The notes below the pieces were generated by a model. The model saw only the letters and a program-made list of their open reading frames with translations. It was not told the origin of the DNA and searched no databases. From positions 1,613 to 65,612 of the forward strand of contig MNCI01026319.1 in NCBI GenBank assembly GCA_015680685.1: a stretch of 64,000 bases of DNA, written 5' to 3'. The stretch's first letter is position 1. The number at the start of each line of letters is the position of its first letter. Source of the stretch: Gnetum montanum. Its lineage: Eukaryota > Streptophyta > Gnetopsida > Gnetales > Gnetaceae. The position numbers and the translations under genes were made by a program. Positions 44,211 through 55,827 of the stretch are shown piece after piece.

Positions 44211-44800
44211 ATGCTTAGTCATTCCTTGGACACATTGGCTACTATTTGTGATTTATTGAGAATTTCTCTAAGATTGCAAAGTTGTTGGTAGAGCTTACAA
44301 AGAAAGATGCACCTTTCATCTAGACCAAGGAATGTGAACATGTATTCTAATAATTAAAAAAGAAACTCATAGAAACACCAATCCTACAAGCACTAGAATG
44401 GTCCAGACCCTTCCATATCATGACAAATGCATCTAACTATGCTTTGGGAGTAGTGCTTACATAGATGGATGATAAGAAATTTTCATACTATATCAACTGC
44501 GTGCGTTGAAGCATTGTGGAAGCATAGTTAAACTACACCATCATGGAGAAAGAAGTAATGGTAGTTATGTACGTGCTAGAAAAGTTTAGGCACTATGTGC
44601 TTGGTTACAAAGTATTTGTGCATAGAGATCATAGTGTAATATGCTTCCTCATGAACAAGCTGACGGTAAGACCTTGTGTTATATGATGGTTGGTGATCTT
44701 GCAGAAATTCAATCTCACTATGGTAGATTGAAAAGGGACTAAGAATGTGGTCATTGACAACCTGTCTTACTTAAGATGGAATAATAAAGAGGAGGAGGGC
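44211..44800 (+). pseudogene. Ath-5 RNase H
   Basis: FLGHIGYYL (44225), FIENFSKIAKLLVELTKKDAPF (44260-44320), FHIMTNASNYALG (44413-44450; TDAS has become TNAS), IMEKEVMVVMYVLEKFRHYVLG (44540-44605), HRDHSVICFLMNKL. Two of the key acidic positions are altered. Confidence 0.82.
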
Positions 44801-44939
44801 CCACTCTCTAATCAATTTCCAGATGAACTCCTTTTTACAGGAGCAATAAGTGAATAAACACCTACGAAAACAATATGGTAGGATGACATCCTCACATATC
44901 TTCTCACTCAAGAGATTCCATAAGACTTGGATTTTAGGA

Positions 44940-46130
44940 AGAAGCAACAATTTCATCATCTAGCCAAATGCCTCATGGAAAATAATAGTCATCTTTACAA
45001 GGTGTGTGTCGATGGCTTGATTTGTTGGTGTGTCCCTAATGAAGATCAATTGCACATTCTCTAGGATGCTCATGAAGAACCTTGTAGAGGCCACTATGTA
45101 GGGAGATGCACAACCATAAAAATTCTAATGGTAGGATACAATTGGCCTATAATCTTTAGGGATGCCCACCAGTTTGTCAAGTCTTGTGAACATTATCAAT
45201 GAGATGGGAGATGATTTCTTGCATGGAAGGTTCTCAATAGTGGATCCAATCACTAGAACCTTTCGACATATGGGGTGCTTTTTTCATGGGTCCCATGACA
45301 CCCATGTCCAACGGGAAGGCATATATTATAGTAGCAATTTACTATTGCACAAAATGGGTAGAAGCAATAGTCATTACTAATTGTACATTAGCCACTACTG
45401 CAAAATTTATACAACAAAATATTGTGAATAGGTTTGGGGTACCACATTCACTAATTTTTGATAATGGAACTCATTTCACAGGTGCCACCTTTAGAAAGTT
45501 AATGTAATGCTTGGGGTTAAACATAAATTGACAACACCTTACCTCCCTCAAGTCAACAGTCAAGAAAAGGTAACCAACTAGGAGATTACAAAAATACTAA
45601 CATGAACCATTAGAAAATATAGGAAGTATTGGAGTACAAAACTTAATGATGCTCTCTGGGCTTATCATTTAACTTGGAAACTTCCTATTGGCTATCCTCC
45701 CTATGAGTTAGTGTACAGAAAACTTCCAATGCTCTCAATTCAATTTGAGCTTCATACACTCTCAAGAGCTTGTGAACTAAATCTTGACCTAAGTCTAGCA
45801 CAAAAGGAAATATTAATCAACCTAAATGTGTTAGATGAAAATTGATTAATGGCCCTATCCTTAAATGAGGTGAACAAGGCATTCAGCAAGCAACATCATG
45901 ACCTAAGAATAAGGAAAGTAAAATTGCAACTAGGACATAAGGTCTTCTATTAGAACCCCACACATGTACCACAAAAGATAAAATTGCAAACATTGTGGAA
46001 AGGACCTTATATAATTGATCAAACCTTTCTCTTTGGAGCCAAGTTGATCTATAAGCCTAAAATCCTAAATAAAAAGTAGTTGGTCAACATCCAACAAGTG
46101 AAGCCTTTCCTCACACCAAGACAGACCAGT
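44940..46130 (+). pseudogene. Ath-5 integrase
   Basis: Zinc domain: DAHEEPCRGHYVGR (45067 on) and HQFVKSCEHYQ. Core: MGPMTPMSNGKAYIIVAIYYCTKWVEAI (open piece 45286-45507), LIFDNGTHFTGATF, then TPYLPQVNSQ. C-terminal part ALWAYHLTWKLPIGYPPYELVY, LDENWLMALS. Ends near 46130 without a chromodomain. Confidence 0.82.
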
Positions 46131-47756
46131 GTAAATGTCACCTCAATAGATGGACAACCATGTTCTATTTTTCAAATCTCCTCCTTCCAACTTAGTTGTG
46201 GGGGAGATGGCCATTCATGCTAACCATCAAATTAGTTCCTTAGTTTTTCACATTTTTGGATCTTTCAAAATTTTTTTTAATTTTATACCATCTTTAGTAC
46301 CTTTGAAACTTCTTGATTATTTTACACTCTTATATATTTTACTTTATTTTTATTTATTTTTTTAAGTGTGATGTTTTTTATTTTTGTTAATAAAATTACT
46401 TTATTGTCACAGGACACAGTGCTTCTATTGTTGTTTACTAATGATGGTCTATGCTTAATGTGTGATTATTGATGTTTGATTTCTATTTTTGGATTTTGAT
46501 GTTTGATGACTTTGGCATGGTTTATTTTTTTTCATGGAATAGACAGTGAGTCCACATCATCTTCCCATCTAATGAACTCTATGGTTTTCTTTGTTCTGGG
46601 AATTTGAAGTCCCTTCTATTAAAGAAAGTTTTAATCAATTGGTGACCTTGGTAGTTCCAGAATTAGGAAGGATTCAAAGATTTGTAAAGGGTGTGACTTC
46701 AAGGGAACTCAATACTCTTTATACTCTTCTACTTGCTTGAGTTCTTGAGTGTTTTTCATGGACTTCTTACTATTCCATACCAACCACTAATAGGAAGTCA
46801 AATAAGTCATTGCTAAGTGTGGTTTCTATTAGAAAAATAAAAAATAAACAAAATGATGGGAATTCAAAGCATGCCCCTTTGACACGAATAAGTCCTTGCA
46901 TGGTGTAACAATGGGAATTCAAAGCACATCCCTTGGACAAATAAACAGGCTATAAGCACTAGTTATGGAACTCGAACGACGTGCACCTATGCTTGAAGGT
47001 CCCCTCTAACTAAGACCCTCTCTCTCACTTCCTACCTCTCTTTTATTCTCTTTGTGGAATGGTGGTTGTTTTGTGGAAGCATTCTTGTGTCTTAAGTGGA
47101 TGGATTGGTCTTGGATTGGTGATGTGAAGTTACTAAAAGTGGATGATTTTGGTTTGGACTAAGGATGAAACTTCTTGGGTTATTTTAAACATAAATTCCA
47201 CAAGGGACTTCTTATGACCTCAATTTGGAACTTCATTCCACCTTCTCTATCATCCATTCATTCTTCCATAACTCACATCACTACCATGTTATATGTTATG
47301 CTCTATGTCTTAGTCTAATGTGTTGGGATTCTTGAGTAGATTCTTTTTGGTTGGTCCTTAACTGTTCATGATCATTAATTCATTGTGGGGCTCATGGACT
47401 CTTCAGTTGAGTTTATGCAAGGGCAAAAAGGGCATGAGCCTACTATGGAAAGGACCCACTTGCATAGCTCTTGGTCTGGTTAGTTAAGGTTCCTTACCTT
47501 TGACATCACTACAATCATATCTTTCGCATTTTCCACTGAGTATTTTTCTTAGTGCTTCTTAATCTTTCATTTCATTCATCCACTAAATTAAATTTTCTCC
47601 CTTTCTCCAAATTTATGATACTTAACACCCTCTTCGCATGTTTTCATACTATTCTTGGTCTTTTAGGCTTTCATATGAGACCAATTTCATTCAAAAACTC
47701 TTTATATTTTGCAAGATTAACTAAAGTCAAAGTTTGACTATGATGGTCAATGATTG
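46131..47756 (+). other. Ath-5 long 3' untranslated region
   Basis: No gene. CTTCCAACTTAGTTGTGGGGGAGA (46185) and a T-rich tract (46255-46400). Boxes: GAGTCCACATCATCTTCCC (46548), a two-unit duplication (46805-46945), GCACCTATGCTTGAAGGTCCCC (46983 on), GGGCATGAGCCTACTATGG (47430). Confidence 0.7.
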
Positions 47757-47870
47757 CATTGTTGAGGCCCCATCAGCACATCCTCCCTTTTCAACGAGGC
47801 CTAGTTGACTAGGCCTCATCGACGTAGTGCAAAAAACCTATATATACTACCAGACACTTTGTAATTTATT
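47757..47870 (+). promoter_or_regulatory. Ath-5 internal U3-like segment with TATATATA
   Basis: TTGAGGCCCCATC, GAGGCCTAGTTGAC and CGACGTAGTGCA are followed by TATATATA at 47839-47846. The 13-mer AGGCCTAGTTGAC (47797-47809) is identical to LTR positions 39048-39060, and the next words also recur in the same order (LTR GATGTAGTGCA at 39092). It is about 470 bp upstream of ORF3. I infer an internal promoter related to the LTR U3. Activity is not shown. Confidence 0.55.
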
Positions 47871-47994
47871 GCCATTTGTTCATAACACAATGGGAGTTTT
47901 TGAAATTTTTTAGAGCCTAAAAACCTTCCAGAGCTCATAACTTCCCAACCATTTGTTCAAATCACTCCATTTTTCAGGTTTTCACTTACCAAAG

Positions 47995-48313
47995 GTAATA
48001 TCTTTATCATGAGAATCACAAACCTTAAGGTTTTCGATGAAAAAACTTGATGATATTTTTTGGAAATTTTTCTAACTCCCCAAGGTTTAATAACCTTAAC
48101 CATATATAAACATCAACTTTTTCACAAGTTAATCCTTCCAACAACCTTCAGGATGATTTATTAATGAAAATACATAAATAAATGATAATTAATTAATTAA
48201 ATTAGCCATAATCACAACTTAGCCAAAGCATAACCATCCTTAAGAGATAAGGTATCCCAATTGTTTTAAGGTTACACAATGATTGCTAATCCATGGACTT
48301 ATTATGATTATAG
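47995..48313 (+). other. Candidate leader intron before Ath-5 ORF3
   Basis: CAAAG|GTAATATC donor-like site at 47995 and TTATGATTATAG acceptor-like site ending at 48313, directly before ATG 48314. The interval is AT-rich, about 319 bp. It corresponds in position to 20720-21017 in Ath-2 and 2728-2488 in Ath-1. Confidence 0.38.
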
Positions 48314-51150
48314 ATGGCACCCAAACAAAAACATCCATAGGAAGGAGAACCCTTGTAACCATGGAAGAAGTGACCTAGAGTTGGAAGAGGCAAACAAGAA
48401 CAAGGCCAAGAATTACCTGAGGCAACCCTAGAACGAGACCTCTTTGTGAGGAACCCTAAGTGGAATCTGTCTAACAGATTCCAGAAGAAGAAGTGTTGAT
48501 TGAATAATCATAACAAGGAAGAGTGCCTAGTCCCACGCCAAGGATTGAGGTCACTTTGACTCAAGCTTTCCTTGATATCATCAAGTCCTGAGAGATTCAA
48601 TGATTTGTTCTTTAAGAGATTAACTTTAGGCCAATTTTGGAGAAAGCTCTAGAGGATGTCAAGACTCAATTACGAACTACTCCCATATGGCCAATCATCA
48701 TGTCCAGTGGGGAGTGGTACATGGAAGAGACATACCTTTTCTAGAACAATTGAAAGCCAAGATCCATAGTTAAGATCAAGGACATTCAAGTGTCCTACTC
48801 AGCAAAAGCTCTTGCATAGGCACTTGGGTTGCCTGACACTAGAAAACAGCTAGTGGAATTATCCATGTAAGGTGACCTTGAGGCCAAGAAGGAGTGGATC
48901 CAAAATTGCTATAGGGTGAACCGTAAGGAGTATGGTGTGCTCACACTGGTAGAGCGAATTTACTTCAATATTATGGCTTATCACCTCAATCCAATAGTGA
49001 GGCCAAGCAAGGTGACTACTTTCTCCACCCGAGCATGCATCACTCTAAGTGGGAATTTCTTAGTTAACATTGCACAACTGCTACACTTGGAAATTGAGAA
49101 GCATTTTAAAGAAAATGAATGTTGAAGGAAGGCCCTACCCTTTCCATGCCTCATTTGAAAACTTTGCAAAAGGGTAGACATTGTTCACTACTCTAATGAT
49201 ACACTTAGGCATACTTATTTGGCTTCATGATCCAAGATCATGAAAGAGAAGATGCTAATGACAAATCAATTAGAGGAGCTACCACCACCATCACCCACTC
49301 AAGAAACAATGCAAAAGGCCCACATAGCCATTAAGCATTTATGCAAAATCCAAGAATATCTCTTGAGAAAACAAGAGCAACAAGTAGGAATGAGTGGGGT
49401 AGATCCATCTGTGTACTAGCTAGCAATGAGTCTCCTTAATGAGGTGGCTAGAACAGTTAGCTATATAGAGAGGGATGGTCCCATTTTCTTTGTCCAAAGA
49501 ATGATGTTTCCCACGAGGTTGGATTCCAATGCTCAAGAAGTGACGATGTCACTATCGCAACAACATCTATTCCCAAAAATATCTAGGAAAGTTTCCACTT
49601 TCTTGATGAGGTTGGAGGAAGGAGAAGGGGCAAATATCTCGATGTGGAGCATCAAGGGTAGGAGACAATGGTAGACGTGGTGGTTGACCATGTAGCAGAA
49701 GCATTGAATGCACCCATGGTGTTTATACTAGATGTGTAGACGTCCACAAGTGCAGTCAATGGGAAGTTAGATGTGGCCCAGAATGAGAAGTTGTTGGAAT
49801 GATTTGTAGGAACTAGGCAATCAACTTCAGACATCTTTGATCTTCCAAAGAACATCACCTTAACCCAGTCAAAGCTACTGAATGCATGAGACAAATGTAT
49901 TATTCTAGAGAGGCAAGTAGAAATGGCCCAAGAGCAAAATCAAGACTTGTCCACAGACGTTGTCCAACTTCATGCCTAACTTGCAAATCAAGCAATCCTT
50001 AGCCCAACAATGAAAAGAGATGAAGCTATCAAATAGCTTCAAGAATGATTTTAGAAGGCTAAGAAGGAGGTAGTGATGGCCATATTTAAATAGTCCATAG
50101 CTAAAGCCAAAATGTACTCAATCCAAAAGGATTGAATTAGATGCATTAAGAAAATGAAGTATTGATCGCATAGGATCATCACTTATGAAATGTTGATGCT
50201 TAGAAAGATCAAATGCAAGAATTAATTCATCAACAATAGGAGTAACTTGCTAGGGTAAACATTGAACTAAGGAAATTAGCCATAGAAAATCATAATTTTT
50301 CAATGGAGGAGGTATGCACCTTACATGAAAAGTCTATCATCGACATCATCGCCTAGAAGAATAAAGCACTCAAATTTAAGAAAGTGAAAAATCAATACAG
50401 GGACCAGGTCAATTTGCAAAAAGAATTCAATGAGAAACACATCCATATGGCAAAGGCAAAGATGAATGAAGCCCTCTAGCAACTCCAACAAGGCAAAGAA
50501 ACATGGTGGCCCATCCTTGATGGGATCGATGTCTACAACAAAGTGGAGGTCTACTTAAAGGCATTACAAATTTAGGAGATGACAAAGTATATGGAGCTAG
50601 CCAATTCTTGTTACGCAAACCTAGCAATGCTAATTGCCATATGACTATGGTCAGAGTTGGAACAATAGGTGGCTAGCTCATATCTATTATACGAGGCCAA
50701 GTTCAAGCACCACAAAGACACCAAGCAGAAGCTTGAGATTGCAAACACTAAACTCAAAGTTCTTAGAGGGCTATTCAGAGATCAATGATCTATCACTGAG
50801 AACCTAGCTAGATGGATGAATGACTACCACAAGTTGAAGAACACAATTAGGACATTCAACATTGAATGCAAATAGCTTGTTGCCTAGTTCATCAATGCAA
50901 AGGAGTTATTTCCAACAATCTCATGTCCTTGGAATGTGCTCATTCCAACCCACAGTGGGGAAGCTACATGGATGGTGCATGATCCTAGAAGTAAGGAGGA
51001 GAAAATGAAATCACTGCTGGATGCTTTCTGCCTCCCACTTGAAGTTGGAACAATAGCAAGATAGTCATAGCCACCTCAAATACTACTTGTATGTGAAGTT
51101 GGTAAACGTTCCTTGAAACCTGAGGAACCACCACCACCTAGGACCATTTG
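48314..51150 (+). pseudogene. Ath-5 ORF3, long coiled-coil-like protein
   Basis: Starts MAPKQKHP. After frameshifts it shows EINFRPILEKALEDVK (48625 on), GEWYMEETYLF, IQVSYSAKALA and LGLPDTRKQ, matching the ordered blocks of the other two copies, then the open piece 48916-49125 (GVLTLVERIYFNIMAYHL..., FLVNIAQLLHLEIEKHF). The long C-terminal part (about 49260-50900) is Gln/Lys/Glu-rich and helix-like, broken by stops at Gln positions. It ends near KPEEPPPPR at 51115-51150. The acidic/proline ending and absence of a membrane segment argue against a classical envelope. Function unknown. Confidence 0.65.
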
Positions 51151-51312
51151 ATCTTCTCCAGTAGCTTTACAACATCAAGGAACATGTTGTTCAATTTTTG
51201 AAAAGTTAAGTCATGGTGTTCAATTTTGTGTCTTGAACACCACCATTTTCTGTAATGTGTTCATCTATACACTTGGGCACTTCATTTTTTGTTAAGTCAG
51301 TTAGTTAGTTTT

Positions 51313-51313
51313 N
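51313..51313. other. Single ambiguous base (N)
   Basis: The only N in the window. It lies where Ath-5 3' sequence changes to minus-strand copia integrase (51314 onward), so it may mark an assembly join. Confidence 0.9.
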
Positions 51314-52027
51314 TAGAAGCATGTAAGTGTAATGTGTGTAATCATCTATAAATATGATGAAGTATGAGGTATCATGTCTTACCTTAACAATCATCAATGC
51401 ACAAATGTTAAAATGAATTAATTGTACAGAACATCAACCTTAGTTTTCCAAATGGTTTTCTACATGATTTTCCTAGTAAACAATGCTCACAAGTTGGTAG
51501 AATGACTTTAGCAAGTTGCCCTAAGAAGCATGATCTAGCGAATCTTCTCATCCTTTCTTATTCAATATGACCTAACCTACTATTCCATAAAATAGAATTA
51601 TCACCAACATTATCAATAAAAGTGAGAAATGAAAAAGAACGATCTTCATTATTAGGATATTTAATATCCCACTTAAGGAAACCACCATCAATAAAACCAT
51701 ATTCATAATAAACTTTGTCAAGATGAATTGTAATTGAATAATTTTTAAACGTAAAACTAAAATAAAATTTTAACAAAGTAATAATGAAAAGAAAATGTCA
51801 TTAAATTTTTCATGCATTAAGAAGATCATAGAGATATAGAAAGCAATCTCATTGCATGACAAGTTTATATGTACTAATGCTTAATACATCTATGCTAAAG
51901 GTATTCCCTGTGTATATCTTCTTGCATCCTACTAGAATTTGATGGTACTTGACGAAGCTAAAACAATATCTTTCTACATGATCTATTATTCTTGAGTCTA
52001 AAATAAACAAGATGAGATTTTTAGCAA
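51314..52027 (-). pseudogene. Ty1/copia fragment: protease, pre-integrase, integrase start
   Basis: On the minus strand from 52027: FILDSRIIDHV (protease, D-S-R for D-S-G, about 52000), NTFSIDVLSIS, a middle segment, SILWNSRLGHIE (pre-integrase H-x-x-L-G-H-like box, about 51590-51560), then YFIIFIDDYTHYTYM (integrase core, 51380-51330). The order is correct for a copia polyprotein. The fragment stops at the N on one side and at the LTR (52028) on the other. It is a different copy from 52951-56640. Confidence 0.75.
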
Positions 52028-52950
52028 TGATGAGTTGTAGTTTTATTGGTTGCATCAATGAGGCCTCGTCAATGTAGCCTTGTCGTCTGGGCCTCGTCGA
52101 TGCACCATACCATGCATTTACAAGGCCCCATCAACATAGTGTCTATATTTAGCTATAAATATGCATCCGCCGGCTACATTTATGGAAATTGATATTTTAG
52201 TAGCAGCGATGCTCTTGCAATTTGTTCATTTGAGAGTTAAAAGTTTTCTACTCAGTGCCTACAACAGGAGTCATCAAGTGTATAGATCTTTATTCAAGCA
52301 TTGTTATACCTAAGCATGATAGTGTGTGCAACAATAAAGACAAGCTTTCTAATAAACCTTGCAATAGTTTGGATAGATTAGCTATTTTATTTATGCATTT
52401 AATGTTTTCAATTATTTGTTAAATGTTTTCCATTAGTTATGAATTATTTTTCAGTTATTATGTTAATGAAATAATTAAGCTAGATAGAGTACACACATAA
52501 GTACAACTACTTCGAGTGTAACACACATTCACTTAGTAATCCCAGTAACGTTATTACTTAATATGCCCAATAACGTAGTGCTTGGTTGCCTAGTAGTAGA
52601 TACATGGGTTTAGGACATGTATGAAAAGTGTGATTAGATGCTTATATTAGGATTAGTTAAATGCTAGTTAATTAGTTAATTTAGATTAGTTAATCAAATT
52701 CCTTTTATCTACATTTGAGCACCAACTTATAAAACACAAAATGATAAAAATTGGATGCCTCAGTTACACTTAACCATACTAATGAACATCACAAGTGTAA
52801 TTGGGAAGACAACGATTGACCTTAAGGCAAGATTCACTTTCAAAAGGACTAGTACACTAGAAACAATAAAGTTCATGGAATTCGACTGAGTCTTGCGTGA
52901 ATGTTTCATGATTTGTATGGTTGGGTGTAGGGGTACCTCGCTGCTCATCA
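52028..52950 (+). repeat. Stand-alone LTR of the Ath-5 family
   Basis: About 923 bp, TGATGAGTTG...CTCATCA, aligning throughout with 38974-39925. TATAAATA at 52154, AATAAAGACAAGCTTT, U5 tandem units near 52530-52600. No polypurine tract stands on its left (TTTTTAGCAA) and no tRNA-Asp PBS on its right (CCAAGAATAATG). The flanks do not repeat (AGCAA vs CCAAG). This fits a solo LTR or recombination product better than an element end. Confidence 0.85.
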
Positions 52951-53095
52951 CCAAGAATAATGCAATGAAGTGATTGTTGAAATTTGGCTTTGCAACTATG
53001 GTCACATAGTTCATGCAAGAGCCTTCCTTAAGCTGATGTGGCAGAGAAATGCATCAATTCTTGCTAATAGAGTGAATATCATTACCTCCATCAAG

Positions 53096-53413
53096 CTAAT
53101 GATTAGTGTTGCTAAAGCCAATCAAGTTTAGGATGATGTAAAACTGATTGTGACTAAGACTTTTGGTGAATATGTCCACAAGTTGAGAATAAGAGGGCAC
53201 AAAGACAAAATGCAATAACTTTTTACTGTATTTTTGATAAACAAAATGATAATCCATTCCAATATGTTTATTCTGCTCATGAAAAATGAGATTGATGGTG
53301 ATGTGAATTGCAGATTGATTATCACAATGTAAAGGAATTGGCCTTGGAACCTTAATTAACATGTCTTTGAGTATAGTAGTTAACCAAACTACTTCTTTTG
53401 TTACCTTGGCCAT
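53096..53413 (-). pseudogene. Copia RNase H C-terminal half
   Basis: EVVWLTTILKDM, PIPLHCDNQSAIHIT (DNQSA is the copia RNase H box), HIGMDYHFVYQK and SQLVDIFTKSL. The open piece is 105 codons. The N-terminal half (53690-53420) is stop-rich. Confidence 0.85.
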
Positions 53414-53689
53414 AAAATGATACCCAACCTCAGCTCATGAAAAGGAAATGGTGGGATGTTTCTTTGAATGCCATGTTAGGGCGGTGTTGCTAAGAAAATA
53501 GATGAATCCCATTGTGGACTATCGTGTCATCAAACAGGTACCCAAATCTACATCAGAATAAGCCTTCAAGACAATATCATTATTTCCTAAATAGAAGAGC
53601 TCATTGGATGTTGTTCCACTTATGTACTAAATGCCATGTTTAGCCATATTCATGTGTGACTCCTTGGGATGTTTAAGGAATTAGCTAAG

Positions 53690-54574
53690 AAGATGTACTG
53701 TATAGGATAAGTTTGGGTAAGTCAAAGTCAAGTAAAGAAGCCTTCCAATGAGTCATCTATATTCTTGATTATCAAGAAGAGATGCTTCTTCATAGATCAA
53801 AAGATCATATTGTTGTGGTATCAATGTATCAATCTTCCTCATGTGCTCAACATATGCTTCTCCAATAATATCTTGAGCATACTTCCTTTGATTGAAGTAA
53901 ACTCCATCTTTGTTTTGCTTAACCTCCATACCAAGAAAATGCATTAATGTGCCTAAATACTTGACTTAGAACTAGCTTTGGAGATACTATTTAAATTGGA
54001 TGCACTTTGCATTGTTGTTTCTCGTAATAATAATATCATCAACATAGACCAACATAAGGGGCTTGTCATTTTTCTTATTCATGATGAAAAGAGAGTTGTT
54101 CAAATTGTTTTGATGAAAACCATAAGAAAGCAAGGCATTGGAGAGCTTACCAAACCTCTTTCTAGAGGCTTGTTTGAGACCATATAGAGACTTGTGTAGT
54201 TGACAAACAAGCTTATTGTTTCTAGTGTTAAACCCTTGAGGTAGCTTCATATACACTTCTTCATCAAACTCCCCTTTCAAGAATGCATTGTTGACATCAA
54301 GTTTGTGTAGATCCCATTTGTTGGCAATAGCAACTACAATGAGAAATTTAACAAAAGCAAATTTTTCCATAGGAGCAAAAGTCCCATTGTAGTCTTCTCC
54401 TTTAATCTGACTATAGCCTTTGGCCACTAGTCTGGCCTTGTATTTATCTATTGTACCATCTGGTTTATGCTTGATTTTGAACATCCATTTTGAGCCAATA
54501 GCCCGTTTTCCTCTTGGCAACTCAACAACACTCCATGTTTGGTTATTAGTAAGTGCTTTCAATTCCTTCTCCAT
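53690..54574 (-). pseudogene. Copia reverse transcriptase, YVDD intact
   Basis: Open piece 54574-53987 (195 codons) is nearly perfect copia RT: MEKELKALTNNQTW, GSKWMFKIKHKPDG, YKARLVAKGYSQ, WDLHKLDVNNAFLKGE, VYMKLPQGF, SLYGLKQASR, and LVYVDDIIITRNN with the catalytic YVDD. After a frameshift, HFLGMEVKQNKDGVYFNQRKYA (53944 on) continues the domain. It is the best preserved coding piece in the window. Confidence 0.9.
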
Positions 54575-55080
54575 GACATATCTCCACTTAGAGTGTTGTG
54601 ATGGTTCGTGAAATTTCTTGGGCTCAAGCTATAAATTTTGTAATACTATTTCGATTGTCAACGGTACATGCGTGTTTGGAAATAGTCATCAAAGCATTAG
54701 TAGTTCAAAATCAAGATTTAGTTTTGGATGTACCTTCATACTCTACCTTCGAAAACTCTAGTTTGATTGGATTGGTTTGATGTGAGAGGAACCTGGCTTC
54801 AATGTTGATGTTGAGAACATAATCGTCAAGATATGTTAACATTCGGCATTCTCAAATTGGCATCCCTATCTCGTTAATAAGTTCTTCATGCATGGTATCT
54901 CCTACGCATATTTTTCTCATTTTCTTTGAAATCCTCATCATCTTTTGTCTTTTCATCATTTTAGTGAATTGTAATATTGTGAGGCATTTGGGAATGGTTC
55001 GCCTCTCTTTGAATGTTATTTTGAAAGGGAAAAGAGTCTTTGTAGAAGATCACATCTTGTGTTTCAAGGATCTTCTTGGT

Positions 55081-55827
55081 CTAAAGCTCTAGCACCTTAT
55101 ACCCCTTCTTTCTCGTTGTGTAACCAAGAAAGACACACCTTTGAGACCTAGCTTTGAACTTATCATGTGGCTTTGGCTTGATGTAGGCATAACATAAGCA
55201 CCTGAACATGTGGTAAGTGCTCATATGTTGGTTTTTCCCCAAAAGGCAACTCATAAGGGGTTTTTCCATCAAGATGCTCACTTGGCATTATGTTGATCAA
55301 ATATGCTCTAGTCATAATGCACTCACCCTAGTAGTGTAGCAGAATGTTGGATTGGAACTTCAAGGTGTGAGCAACTTCAAGCAAGTGACGATGTTTCCTC
55401 TCAACTACACCATTTTGTTGAGGTGTATGAGGACATGTAGCTTGATGAAGCATTCCTTGATCAACTACAATTTGTCTAAAGGTTCTAGAGACAAACTTGA
55501 GTGCATTATTAAATGGAACTTGTTTGACCTACTTTCCAAATTGTCTTGACAAGTTTAATAAAGTGCTTGAAAAATATTAGTGCCTTAGATTTCTATGTCA
55601 TCAAATAAATCCAAGTGCTTCTAGAATAATCATAAAAAATTGTGAGAAAATATGAGTAGCCATGATGTGTTTTGGAATGATAAGGACCCCTAGTATCAAT
55701 ATGAACTAAATCAAAAGTGTTCATTGATTTATAATTCCCAATAGGAAATTTCTTTTGACATTGTTTAGCACGGTGGGAAACATCACAAAGCCTTGGCTTC
55801 TTATTTTTTTTGAAAAAAAAAAAACAT
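55081..55827 (-). pseudogene. Copia integrase
   Basis: In pieces: DVSHRAKQCQKKFPIGN, HGYSYFLTIFYDYSR (55655-55610), TPQQNGVVERKHRHLLEVAHT (55430-55370), and the open piece 55281-55081 with GKTPYELPFG-type wording in a neighbouring frame and SQRCVFLGYTTRKKGYKV. Integrase would join cDNA to chromosome. Confidence 0.75.

Larger units (their letters stand above)
38974..51312 (+). mobile_element. Ath-5: Athila-like element with full pol and ORF3, 3' end missing
   Basis: LTR, PBS, gag, protease, connector, RT, RNase H, integrase, 3' UTR, U3-like segment, leader interval and ORF3 in that order. It is the only copy here with both pol and ORF3, so it shows the layout of a complete ORF3-type element. 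Readable sequence stops at the N (51313), where copia sequence begins. A related LTR lies at 52028-52950 but lacks a polypurine tract on its left, so it is not certainly this element's 3' LTR. Confidence 0.82.

Noticed and set aside
51558-51776. Minus-strand frame at 51558-51776 as an independent gene
   Set aside because: Its end carries the copia pre-integrase H-x-x-L-G-H-like box in correct order with protease and integrase pieces, so it is part of a copia fragment.
38969-52955. TTGAG / CCAAG as a mutated target duplication joining the LTRs at 38974 and 52028 into one element
   Set aside because: Three of five bases differ, there is no polypurine tract before 52028, and copia sequence and an N intervene.
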